Source: an uncultured Collinsella sp. (GTDB taxonomy: Bacteria; Actinomycetota; Coriobacteriia; Coriobacteriales; Coriobacteriaceae). Taken from it: a stretch of 8,494 bases of DNA. Shown here in pieces: positions 1 through 6,896 of this stretch; the first letter of the stretch is position 1, and every line of letters starts with the position of its first letter. The position numbers and the translations under genes were made by a program. A model generated the notes under the pieces. It had not been told where the DNA came from. It made no database searches and saw only the letters and a program-made list of their open reading frames with translations. Where the stretch lies: positions 1-8,494 of the forward strand of contig URTW01000083.1 in NCBI GenBank assembly GCA_900550815.1, given 5' to 3'.

Positions 1-1
1 C

Positions 2-445
2 TATGACCCGTCGCTGGTGCCGGCGATGGTGTGTGGGTTTGCATATGGCCCTGGTGCCGGCACAGCTGTTGCCGCCATGGCGATCGTTATCCATGCGCTT
101 ACCACGGGCGATTGGGTCGGTGCGCTTATGAACTTGGTTGCCACGCTGGGCTATATTCTGCCCGCGGCTATCGTTTACCAGAAGATGCACACCTATAAGG
201 GTGCCGTGATTGGCCTGGTGCTCGGCGTCATTGCCGCTACAGCGCTGTCTATGGTCGCAAACCTTACCATTGGCGTATGGTTCTGGTATGGCTCGGTCGA
301 TGTGATCGCCCCGCTCATGATTCCTGCCGTGCTGCCGTTCAACCTTATCAAGACCGTGCTTAACTCGGTGTTGACGCTGGCGGTGTATAAAGCAGTCTCC
401 AACCTCATCACGCCTAAAAAGGACCAGGTCAAAGGCCGCGCATGA
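2..445 (+). CDS. ribU: ECF transporter substrate-binding (S) component, RibU-like, 5' partial
   Basis: This is an integral membrane S component of an energy-coupling-factor transporter, which binds a vitamin and delivers it into the cell when the ATPase module turns over. The reading frame is open from the left edge (first full codon at 2) and gives 147 residues, so about 50 N-terminal residues are probably missing. Visible features are a conserved DPSLVPAMVCGFAYGP stretch at residues 2-17 and several hydrophobic spans (about 19-33, 41-59, 65-90 and 100-133). The C-terminal PFNLIKTVLNSVLTLAVYK segment (about 112-130) resembles the RibU riboflavin-specific subfamily. The stop overlaps the next gene's start as ATGA, so it is coupled to its ATPase. 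Membership of the S-component family is firm. Riboflavin as substrate is inferred from these motifs, and another vitamin is possible. Confidence 0.78.
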   Translation, partial: YDPSLVPAMVCGFAYGPGAGTAVAAMAIVIHALTTGDWVGALMNLVATLGYILPAAIVYQKMHTYKGAVIGLVLGVIAATALSMVANLTIGVWFWYGSVDVIAPLMIPAVLPFNLIKTVLNSVLTLAVYKAVSNLITPKKDQVKGRA

Positions 446-2346
446 TTGAGTGTCGGGGCGTTTCCTTTAGCTATGACGGTGCCGTGTCGGCACTCGACGG
501 TGTCGATCTGATCATCGAGGACGGTGAGTTTTTCTGCATCCTCGGTGGCAATGGGTCGGGCAAGTCGACGTTTGCCAAGCATCTGAATGCGCTGTTGCAA
601 CCCGATGCGGGCACGGTACGCATCAACGGCATGGCTGCGTCCGCCCCCGAGCTGGTCTACGACATTCGTTCGCCCGCGGGCATGGTATTCCAGAATCCCG
701 ATGATCAGCTGGTGGCAACGCTTGTCGAAGATGACGTTGCGTTTGGTCCCGAAAACCTTGGCGTGCCATCGGTACAAATTGCGCAGCGCGTACGCGAGGC
801 GCTGAAGGGCGTGGGCCTGGTGGGCTTTGAGCGCCACGAGACCCACGCGCTTTCGGGTGGCCAAAAGCAGCGCGTGGCGCTTGCCGGCGTGCTCGCCATG
901 GAGCCGCGCGTGCTCATATTGGACGAGGCTTCCTCGATGCTCGATCCGCGTGGACGCAAGGGCCTCATGAAGGCTTGCCGCGCGTTGCACGCTCGCGGCA
1001 TGACCATCGTGATGATTACGCACTTTATGGAAGAGGCCGCCGAGGCCGATCGTGTCGCGGTGTTTCGGGCGGGGCGCGTTGCCATGCTCGGTACGCCCGA
1101 GGAAATCTTGACGCGGGCAGACGAACTTGCGCAGCTCAACCTGGATATGCCGGCGTCGTGCTGTCTAGGTAGGGCACTTCGTGAGAAGGGCGTGCCCGTT
1201 TGCGCGCAGGCGCGCGAGGCAGATATGGTCGCCGAGATTGCACAGGTTTATGCCGAGCGGAGCGGGGCGGACGTCGCAGTGCAGCCTTCCGCTTCCGATT
1301 CTCGTATGCTTGACAATGCATCCTCTGCAGCCGACGGGATGGCCGCGTCGGAGCCCGTTATCGAGATTTCGCATCTCTCGCATAGCTATTCGCTGAGCGC
1401 CCGCGAGCGTCGCCGTTGGCACAAGCGCTCAGCCGTCGAGGGCGCATCGAACAAACAGGCTCTCTGGGGCAACGACCCCAGCAGTCCGTGGGCACTGCGT
1501 GATGTATCGCTGACGGTGCGTCGTGGCGAGTTCTTGGGCCTTGCGGGCCATACCGGTTCGGGTAAGTCGACGCTGGTTCAGCATCTCAACGGATTAATCC
1601 GCCCGCAGGAGGGGAGCGGTTGCGCGCTGGGGCGCGACCTTTCAAGCAAGAAAGATGCCGCCGCGGTTAAGGCAAAGGTCGGCGTGGTGTTTCAGTATCC
1701 AGAGCGTCAGCTGTTTGCCGAGACCGTGACACAGGACGTGGCATTTGGTCCGCGTAACCTTGGCTTGTCGCAGGCCGAGGTCGCCCGCCGCGTTGAGTCA
1801 TCGCTCGCGCGCGTGGGTCTCGACCTGGCTATGGTGGGCGACAAGAACCCCTTTGAGCTCTCCGGCGGGCAGCAGCGGCGCGTGGCGTTTGCTGGCGTGC
1901 TTGCCATGGAGCCTGAGGTCCTGGTGCTCGATGAGCATATGGCAGGGCTCGATCCGGCGGCGCGCAGTGATTTCCTGGAGCTCATCGATCGACTTCACCA
2001 TGGGGTCCTGACCGTCGTCATGGTTTCGCACAGCATGGATGACCTGGCCAATTGCTGCGACCGTATCGTCGTAATGAACGAGGGCACGGTATTTGCCGAG
2101 GGCAGGCCCGCTCAGGTTTTTGCGCATGCCGATGAGCTTAAATCAATCGGCTTGGGTGTTCCCGCTGCCCAGCGCATGGCGCTGGCGCTTGCGAAGGCAG
2201 GCGTGCCGCTGCGCTTTGACGGCCTCTATACGGTTGAGTCGCTGACAGACGAGTTGGTGGACCTGCTAATCGGTCGCTCGGACGGTCCTTCTAACGTCGC
2301 GGACATTGCTAAATCCAAGACGGTCGAGCGAGAGGAGGGCTGCTAA
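442..2346 (+). CDS. Fused two-domain ECF transporter ATPase (EcfA1-EcfA2 type)
   Basis: This cytoplasmic ATPase powers the ECF vitamin transporter. The two ABC domains usually encoded as separate EcfA1 and EcfA2 proteins lie in one 634-residue chain. Domain 1 has Walker A GGNGSGKST (35-43), Q-loop Gln84, signature LSGGQKQR (137-144), Walker B with Asp161-Glu162 in LDEASSMLDP, and H-loop His194. Domain 2 has Walker A GHTGSGKST (369-377), Q-loop Gln418, signature LSGGQQRR (473-480), Walker B with Asp497-Glu498, and His530. Both sites look catalytically complete. Oddities are a low-complexity linker (about 240-305), a basic insertion of about 35 residues (316-349) between the first strand of domain 2 and its ALRDVSL segment, and DEHMAGLDP where DEPTAGLDP is usual. 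The start is the ATG in the ATGA overlap with the upstream gene. The stop overlaps the ecfT start. Confidence 0.95.
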   Translation: MIECRGVSFSYDGAVSALDGVDLIIEDGEFFCILGGNGSGKSTFAKHLNALLQPDAGTVRINGMAASAPELVYDIRSPAGMVFQNPDDQLVATLVEDDVAFGPENLGVPSVQIAQRVREALKGVGLVGFERHETHALSGGQKQRVALAGVLAMEPRVLILDEASSMLDPRGRKGLMKACRALHARGMTIVMITHFMEEAAEADRVAVFRAGRVAMLGTPEEILTRADELAQLNLDMPASCCLGRALREKGVPVCAQAREADMVAEIAQVYAERSGADVAVQPSASDSRMLDNASSAADGMAASEPVIEISHLSHSYSLSARERRRWHKRSAVEGASNKQALWGNDPSSPWALRDVSLTVRRGEFLGLAGHTGSGKSTLVQHLNGLIRPQEGSGCALGRDLSSKKDAAAVKAKVGVVFQYPERQLFAETVTQDVAFGPRNLGLSQAEVARRVESSLARVGLDLAMVGDKNPFELSGGQQRRVAFAGVLAMEPEVLVLDEHMAGLDPAARSDFLELIDRLHHGVLTVVMVSHSMDDLANCCDRIVVMNEGTVFAEGRPAQVFAHADELKSIGLGVPAAQRMALALAKAGVPLRFDGLYTVESLTDELVDLLIGRSDGPSNVADIAKSKTVEREEGC

Positions 2347-3146
2347 TGGAGGCGTTTTCGTTTGGCAGCTACTATTCCGGCGATAGTGCAATCCACCGCC
2401 TGGACCCGCGAACTAAGTTGCTCTTGGGCTTTGTGTTTCTGATCACGACGCTCACGGTCAGTAGCTTCCGCGGACTGGTCCCGGTCGCAATCTTCGTTGT
2501 CCTGATCTATACCGTGTCTCGGGTGCCGGCTCGTCGCGTCCTGTCATCGATGGCGCCGCTGCTGGCGATCGTCATCGAGGTCGCGGTGCTCAAACTGATT
2601 TCCGAACAGCGCGGGCGCATCCTGTGGCAGCTCGGCTTTTTGCAGATTAGCGAGGGCTCGCTGCATTCCGCCGCCTTTATGGCGTGCCGCCTGACCTTGA
2701 TGATGGCCGGTATGAGCGCTATCACGCTCACCACACCGACGCTCGACCTCTCCGCGGGCTTTGAGCGCCTGCTCGCGCCGTTTGCGCGTGTGGGACTTCC
2801 TGCGCACGAGCTCGGCATGATCATGGGTATCGCGCTGCGCTTTATGCCGCAGTTTGCCACCGAGATGAAGCAGACGGCCGATGCACAGGCGAGTCGCGGC
2901 GCGCGCGTGACGGGAGGCCTGCTCGGCGGTGTGCGTATGCTCGGCAGTGTGGCGATTCCGCTGTTCACGGGTGTGTTCCGTCATGCCGAAACGTTGTCTG
3001 CCGCCATGGATGCACGCTGCTATCACGGCGAGCAGGGCCGCACACGCCTGCATACGCTTGCGTTTGGCCGCGGGGATGCGCTGGCAGCGGTGGTGACGAC
3101 GCTGCTGCTCATCTGCGTCATCGTCATCAATCTTCAACTTGTTTAG
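2346..3146 (+). CDS. ecfT: ECF transporter transmembrane scaffold protein EcfT
   Basis: This membrane scaffold subunit couples the two ATPase domains to the S component. The 266-residue length is normal for EcfT (about 260-270). It begins with the family-typical pattern of a short polar segment, then LDPRTKLLLGFVFL (19-32), followed by hydrophobic spans at about 24-56, 66-84, 108-130 and 245-264. The two cytoplasmic coupling-helix motifs that dock into the ATPases are present as ASRGA (182-186) and DARCY (222-226), the latter followed by HGEQGRTR. The second motif has Cys where Gly or Ser is common in Ala-Arg-Gly/Ser, a substitution I believe occurs in natural family members. The ATG shares one base with the ATPase stop (TAATG), so the two are translationally coupled. 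The ecfT label applies to the family and does not specify the substrate. Confidence 0.92.
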   Translation: MEAFSFGSYYSGDSAIHRLDPRTKLLLGFVFLITTLTVSSFRGLVPVAIFVVLIYTVSRVPARRVLSSMAPLLAIVIEVAVLKLISEQRGRILWQLGFLQISEGSLHSAAFMACRLTLMMAGMSAITLTTPTLDLSAGFERLLAPFARVGLPAHELGMIMGIALRFMPQFATEMKQTADAQASRGARVTGGLLGGVRMLGSVAIPLFTGVFRHAETLSAAMDARCYHGEQGRTRLHTLAFGRGDALAAVVTTLLLICVIVINLQLV

Positions 3147-3176
3147 GCGCGATTCGAGCGCAGGAAAGGGGTCCCT

Positions 3177-3623
3177 ATGACCGACAACGATCGCACGGCG
3201 CAGCTCGAGCGCGCCTGTTCGTATCTTAGGCGTATTCCGGCGTGGTATCTCGCCACGATCGACGTGACGGACGGATATCAGCCGCGCGTGAGGCCGTTCT
3301 CGTTTGCCATGGTCGATGATGGCAAGCTGTGGTTTTGCACCTCGCGCGATAAGGACGTGTGGGCCGAGCTCAGCGCGAACCCCAAGTTTGAGGTTTCGGG
3401 TTGGAAACCGGGGGAGTGTTGGATCGTGCTGACCGGCGAGGCCGCACTCGAGGACGACGCGGTCGTGAGCGACCGGGTGCGCCAAGCCGGCTTTAAGCAC
3501 ATGGTGGGCATCGGCGAGCAACACGATAGTGCCAACGACGGTCGCCTTGCGTTTTTCTCGGTGCGAAATATCGCCGCCCGCTTCTGTGATATCGACGGCA
3601 GCGAGGAGCGCCTGGAGCTCTAG
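3177..3623 (+). CDS. Pyridoxamine 5'-phosphate oxidase family FMN-binding split-barrel protein (copy 1)
   Basis: This is a 148-residue single-domain protein of the flavin-binding split beta-barrel superfamily. It is too short and too divergent to be called a true PdxH. Visible features are an N-terminal helix, PAWYLATIDV (21-30), RVRPFSFAMVDDGKLWFCTS (37-56), KDVWAEL (59-65) followed by a strand pair containing FEVSGW, and a late AFFSVRN strand (125-131). The Arg-Pro-Phe plus Lys-Leu-Trp-Phe layout is typical of small members that bind FMN or F420-like cofactors. The actual substrate is unknown. The ATG is preceded by a purine-rich AGGAAAGGGG tract (3162-3171). It lies 30 bases after ecfT with no terminator visible, so it is probably cotranscribed with the transporter. 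It is a paralogue of the next gene. Confidence 0.85.
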   Translation: MTDNDRTAQLERACSYLRRIPAWYLATIDVTDGYQPRVRPFSFAMVDDGKLWFCTSRDKDVWAELSANPKFEVSGWKPGECWIVLTGEAALEDDAVVSDRVRQAGFKHMVGIGEQHDSANDGRLAFFSVRNIAARFCDIDGSEERLEL

Positions 3624-3674
3624 CGCGTCTCAAATTAACTACCCGTTCCGAATTAGCTAGCGCCAGGAGGACAC

Positions 3675-4085
3675 ATGGACGGATTGAATACGGTTTTGGA
3701 GTATCTGACGTCGGTGCCGGCGTGGTATCTGGCGACAAGCGTGGACGGGCAGCCACATGTGCGTCCGTTCTCGTTTGCACAGATTCAGGACGGCAAGCTG
3801 TGGTTTGTGACAGCGCGCACTAAAGATGTGTGGCAGGAACTGCTGCAAAACCAGCGCTTTGAGGTCACGAGTTGGTGGCCGGGCCATGGCTGGCTCATCT
3901 TGCGCGGGCGTGCCGGCTTGGATGACCGGGCTTTAGACGAAATGCGCGAAGCCGGGTGGAAGCATCTAGAGCGCCTGGGCGAGCACTATGAGGGGCCTAA
4001 CGACCCCACGCTCGTCTTCTTTAGCGTCGAAGATCCCGAGGCTTTTATCTGCAATCACGACGAATGGGTGCCGGTCGAGCTCTAG
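3675..4085 (+). CDS. Pyridoxamine 5'-phosphate oxidase family FMN-binding split-barrel protein (copy 2)
   Basis: This 136-residue split-barrel protein is clearly a tandem paralogue of the preceding gene. It shares PAWYLAT (15-21), VRPFSFA (29-35), DGKLWF (39-44), KDVW (50-53), FEV (62-64) and FFSV (115-118). Roughly half of the residues are identical by eye, with a three-residue deletion after the PAWYLAT motif. A strong AGGAGG ribosome binding site (3665-3670) lies four bases before the ATG, and only 51 bases separate the two genes. The cofactor is presumably FMN; the substrate cannot be read from the sequence. Divergence this large means the duplication is old and not an assembly duplicate. 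A strong hairpin 37 bases after the stop probably ends the transcription unit. Confidence 0.85.
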   Translation: MDGLNTVLEYLTSVPAWYLATSVDGQPHVRPFSFAQIQDGKLWFVTARTKDVWQELLQNQRFEVTSWWPGHGWLILRGRAGLDDRALDEMREAGWKHLERLGEHYEGPNDPTLVFFSVEDPEAFICNHDEWVPVEL

Positions 4086-4122
4086 CCAGCTGGCTCATCC
4101 TAACAACTTAGTTTTCGCATGG

Positions 4123-4176
4123 GCGGGCCCCGTGTTGCCCGGCACCGTAAGGAGTGCCGGTCAATACGGGGCCCGC
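4123..4176 (+). terminator. Long GC-rich hairpin, probable transcription terminator
   Basis: GCGGGCCCCGT (4123-4133) pairs perfectly with ACGGGGCCCGC (4166-4176). The pairing continues inward through a G-U, three more pairs and one C/U mismatch to CCGGCAC (4139-4145) against GTGCCGG (4154-4160), leaving an 8-base loop. The stem is about 23 positions long. It lies between the end of the split-barrel gene pair and the arg promoter region, where a terminator is expected. Only a weak T-run (TCCATTTGTC) follows, so intrinsic termination is likely but not certain. An RNA-stability or other structural role is possible. Confidence 0.65.
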
Positions 4177-4342
4177 TCCATTTGTCAATTCCTTCAAGCG
4201 AATGTGTCGGGAATGTTTCAATGCATGAATATGCAAGCCATTTACGTGTTAATGCATCTTTTGGTGCTAAAGTTTCAACCCACTTCATAACGACCGCTGC
4301 GAAATGCGCATCGGTGCATAAATCGCAGACAAGGAGTCTGAT
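4177..4342 (+). promoter_or_regulatory. arg cluster upstream region with candidate ArgR operator
   Basis: This AT-richer stretch separates the hairpin from argC. It contains the inverted repeat TGCAT-GAAT-ATGCA (4222-4235), overlapping CATGAAT. That resembles half-sites of bacterial ARG boxes (ArgR/AhrC binding sites), but the gap between half-sites is shorter than in the classical 18-base box. A second ATGCAT lies at 4252-4257 and a TGCAT at 4315-4319, which could be further half-sites. Weak promoter-like elements can be proposed (TTTACG at 4241 with TGCTAA at 4265, or TTGGTG at 4261 with TTCATA at 4284), but none is convincing. A clear AAGGAG (4331-4336) six bases before the ATG sets the argC start. 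Arginine-repressed control is inferred from context. Confidence 0.4.
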
Positions 4343-5413
4343 ATGTCTTTGAAGGTTGGAATCGTCGGCGCGGCTGGATATGCCGGAGCCGAGCTCATTC
4401 GCCTCGTGCTCGGCCATCCCGAGTTTGAACTTGTTGCCATTACGTCCAACGCCGATGCCGGCCAGCCGCTGTCCGCGGTGTATCCGAGCTTTGCTGGCGT
4501 GAGCGATCTGGTTTTCACCACGCATGACGCCCCCGAGCTCAAGAGCTGCGATGCGGTTTTTCTTGCCGTGCCGCACACGGCTGCCATGGCTCAGGTGCCC
4601 GCCCTGCTTGCCGCGGGAGTCTCCTGCATTGACCTCTCGGCCGATTATCGCCTGAGCGATCCAGCCACCTTTGAGGCCTGGTATGCCGCCGAGCACACGA
4701 GCCCCGAGTTGCTCAAGACCCGCGCTTTCGGTCTGCCCGAGCTGTTCTCCCAGGAGTTGGAGACCGCCGCATCCGCCCATGCCCCCGGAAAGCCCGTGTT
4801 GGTCGCCTGCGCCGGTTGCTATCCCACCGCAACGAGCCTTGCCGCCGCGCCCGCCGTGCGCGCTGGCTGGGTTGCCCAGAGCGGCCCCGTGATCGTTGAT
4901 GCCATCAGCGGTGTGACGGGTGCCGGCAAGTCCTGCAACGCTCGTACGCATTTTTGCAGCGCCGACGAGAACTTGGAGGCCTACGGCGTGGGCAAGCATC
5001 GCCACACGCCCGAGATTGAGCAAATCCTTGGCCTGACCGATCGCGTCGTCTTTACCCCGCACCTGGCACCGCTCAAGCGCGGCCTGCTCTCCACGGTGAC
5101 GCTGCCGCTCACGCCGCAGGCCATCGACTCCCTGGCTCTTGAGGATGTCGTCGACTATTACAAGCAGTTCTACGCTGGACGCACCTTCGTGCGCGTGCTC
5201 GATGCCGGCCAGCAGCCCAAGACGGCTTCGGTCGTCGGCACCAACGCCGCCCAGATTGGCCTCGCGCTCAACAAGCGCGCGGGCGTTCTGGTGGCGACGG
5301 GCGCCATCGACAATCTGTGCAAGGGCGCTGCGGGCCAAGCGGTCCAGTGCGCCAATATCGTCTTTGGCTTTGACGAGCGACGAGGCTTGCCCACAGTGGC
5401 GTGCCCGGTGTAG
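4343..5413 (+). CDS. argC: N-acetyl-gamma-glutamyl-phosphate reductase
   Basis: This cytoplasmic enzyme catalyses the third step to ornithine: NADPH-dependent reduction of N-acetyl-glutamyl-phosphate to N-acetylglutamate semialdehyde. The 356-residue chain is normal for the long ArgC type. The N-terminal Rossmann motif is VGIVGAAGYAGAELIRL (5-21). The catalytic cysteine is Cys159 in ACAGCYPTA (155-163). The substrate and hinge motifs are GVTGAGKS (190-197) and KHRHTPEIEQ (218-227), which supplies the catalytic-site histidine. The C-terminal NLCKGAAGQAVQ (324-335) is also family-typical. The start is chosen from AAGGAG six bases upstream and from the Rossmann strand beginning at residue 3. It is the first gene of the arg cluster. 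The order argC-argJ-argB is usual in bacteria that use the cyclic acetyl pathway. Confidence 0.97.
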   Translation: MSLKVGIVGAAGYAGAELIRLVLGHPEFELVAITSNADAGQPLSAVYPSFAGVSDLVFTTHDAPELKSCDAVFLAVPHTAAMAQVPALLAAGVSCIDLSADYRLSDPATFEAWYAAEHTSPELLKTRAFGLPELFSQELETAASAHAPGKPVLVACAGCYPTATSLAAAPAVRAGWVAQSGPVIVDAISGVTGAGKSCNARTHFCSADENLEAYGVGKHRHTPEIEQILGLTDRVVFTPHLAPLKRGLLSTVTLPLTPQAIDSLALEDVVDYYKQFYAGRTFVRVLDAGQQPKTASVVGTNAAQIGLALNKRAGVLVATGAIDNLCKGAAGQAVQCANIVFGFDERRGLPTVACPV

Positions 5414-5547
5414 CACATTCGATTGTTAACGATTTGGTAGTCGGGCATCGAGTGGGGCGCCACTCTTAAGCTGGTCTCATGATCACGACTGGCATGGCGC
5501 ACCAACCGATGTCCGTTTTTTGTTTGACATAAGGAGTCATAAAGACG
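5414..5547 (+). other. argC-argJ intergenic spacer
   Basis: This 134-base gap has no credible gene. It holds a small hairpin, GAGTGG-GGCG-CCACTC (5450-5465), without a T-run. It also holds an ATGTC/GACAT inverted repeat (5509-5513 and 5526-5530) around a T-rich loop just before the argJ ribosome binding site. The gap is unusually long inside an operon and might hold an internal promoter or a processing site, but no clear signal is visible. AAGGAG at 5531-5536 lies 11 bases before the argJ ATG. Confidence 0.4.
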
Positions 5548-6816
5548 ATGAATACCGAGCTGTTTGATATCAAGATTCGCGCCGTCGAGGGTGGCGTTAC
5601 GGCTGCGGCTGGTTTTAAGGCTGCAGGCATCCACGCTGGGTTCCGCAAGAACCCCGAGCGTCTGGATTACGCGCTCGTCGTGCCCGATAAACCCTGTCCC
5701 GGTGCCGGCGTGTTTACCACCAATCGCTTTTGCGCGGCGCCCGTGCAGGTGAGCCGTGCCAACCTGGGCGGTGCCGACAAGGGCTACGGTATCATCGCCG
5801 GCGTTTCGGTCAACTCTGGCAATGCCAACGCCGCTACGGGTGAGACCGGCCTTGCATGCGCGCGCGAGACGTGCAGCATCGCATCGCAGGTCATCGGCTG
5901 TGAGCCCCAGCAGATTCTGGTTGCCTCCACGGGTGTGATTGGCCAGATTCTGCCGATCGACACGTTTGAGACCGCCATTCCTGCTGCCTACGAGGCGCTC
6001 TCCGCCCACGGTGGCGCCGATGCCGCTCGCGCCATCATGACGACCGACACGCACTCCAAGGAGTACGCCGTGTCCTACGTCAGTGAGGCTGCGGGTCATG
6101 CGGGCAATGTCTATACGGTAGGCGGAATGTGCAAGGGCTCGGGCATGATCATGCCCAACATGGCCACCATGATCGCAGTTATCACCACCGATGCCCCCGT
6201 CGAGCCTGCGGCACTTCATGCCCTGCTGCTCTCGACCGTCAAGCAGACCTTTAACAAGGTAACGGTCGATTCCGACACCTCGACCAACGACACCTGCATC
6301 ATGCTTGCCTCCGGTGCCGCTGCCGCAGATGCCGAGCCTATCGTCGAGGGCTCCGATGCCTTCGACGAGTTGGCATTTGCCGTGCACGAGGTGTGCGAGA
6401 GCCTGGCACGCAATATCGCCGCCGATGGCGAGGGCGCATCCAAGCTTGTTACGGTCAACGTTACCGGCGCCGTGAACGACGAGGAAGCCGATATCGCCGC
6501 CCGTGCCGTTGCCAACTCGCCGCTCGTTAAGACCTGCATCGCCGGCCACGACTGCAACTGGGGTCGCGTTGCTATGGCGCTTGGCAAGTGCGGCGTGAAG
6601 TTTAATCAGGAAGACGTTTCCATCGACATGATGGGCATGCCCGTCTGTCGCGACGGTCTGACTGTTCCCTTTGACGAGGACGAGGCTCTACGACGTTTCG
6701 AGGCGCCAGAGATCGTGATCTCGGCCGACCTGGGCGCAGGCGACGCGGCAACGACCGTGTGGACCTGCGACCTCACGCATGAGTACATCTCCATCAACGG
6801 CGACTACCGTTCCTAG
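5548..6816 (+). CDS. argJ: Bifunctional ornithine acetyltransferase / N-acetylglutamate synthase
   Basis: This cytoplasmic enzyme transfers the acetyl group from N-acetylornithine to glutamate, releasing ornithine and regenerating N-acetylglutamate (the cyclic pathway). Many members can also use acetyl-CoA. The 422 residues are slightly longer than the usual 390-410. The chain begins with a GGVTAAAGF-like motif (15-23, as GGVTAAAGF). It has the STGVIG oxyanion region (127-132) and KGSGMIMPNMATM (196-208), the self-cleavage site. Cleavage is expected between Ala206 and Thr207, with Thr207 becoming the nucleophile of the beta chain. STNDT (245-249), GRVAMALGK (339-347) and the C-terminal HEYISINGDYRS (411-422) are also characteristic. 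All key residues are present, so it should be active. Whether it is mono- or bifunctional cannot be told from the sequence. It lies between argC and argB. Confidence 0.97.
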   Translation: MNTELFDIKIRAVEGGVTAAAGFKAAGIHAGFRKNPERLDYALVVPDKPCPGAGVFTTNRFCAAPVQVSRANLGGADKGYGIIAGVSVNSGNANAATGETGLACARETCSIASQVIGCEPQQILVASTGVIGQILPIDTFETAIPAAYEALSAHGGADAARAIMTTDTHSKEYAVSYVSEAAGHAGNVYTVGGMCKGSGMIMPNMATMIAVITTDAPVEPAALHALLLSTVKQTFNKVTVDSDTSTNDTCIMLASGAAAADAEPIVEGSDAFDELAFAVHEVCESLARNIAADGEGASKLVTVNVTGAVNDEEADIAARAVANSPLVKTCIAGHDCNWGRVAMALGKCGVKFNQEDVSIDMMGMPVCRDGLTVPFDEDEALRRFEAPEIVISADLGAGDAATTVWTCDLTHEYISINGDYRS

Positions 6817-6896
6817 ATTCCAGGCACGCTGCGCATCTTGCCGCATTGTGGACAGCGAAGCACGGCGTGATAACGATACGAAAGACGAGGCAGATT

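Noticed and set aside
2544..3524. 326-codon minus-strand open frame opposite ecfT and the first split-barrel gene
   Set aside because: It is an antisense shadow with repetitive His/Arg/Ala composition and no recognisable motif.
4100..5416. 438-codon minus-strand open frame opposite argC
   Set aside because: It is the antisense shadow of a well-supported argC in high-GC DNA. Its composition (Gly, His, Arg rich) resembles no protein family.
5450..5465. Hairpin in the argC-argJ gap as a terminator
   Set aside because: The stem is only six base pairs, no T-run follows, and it would cut the arg operon. At most it is a weak structure.
5170..6549. 459-codon minus-strand open frame opposite argC and argJ
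   Set aside because: It spans two real genes and their spacer in antisense, shows no domain motifs, and is a GC-driven artefact.
6846..6896. Earlier GTG start for argB
   Set aside because: It would add 17 non-family residues, whereas the ATG at 6897 has GAGG at good spacing and gives the normal N-helix.
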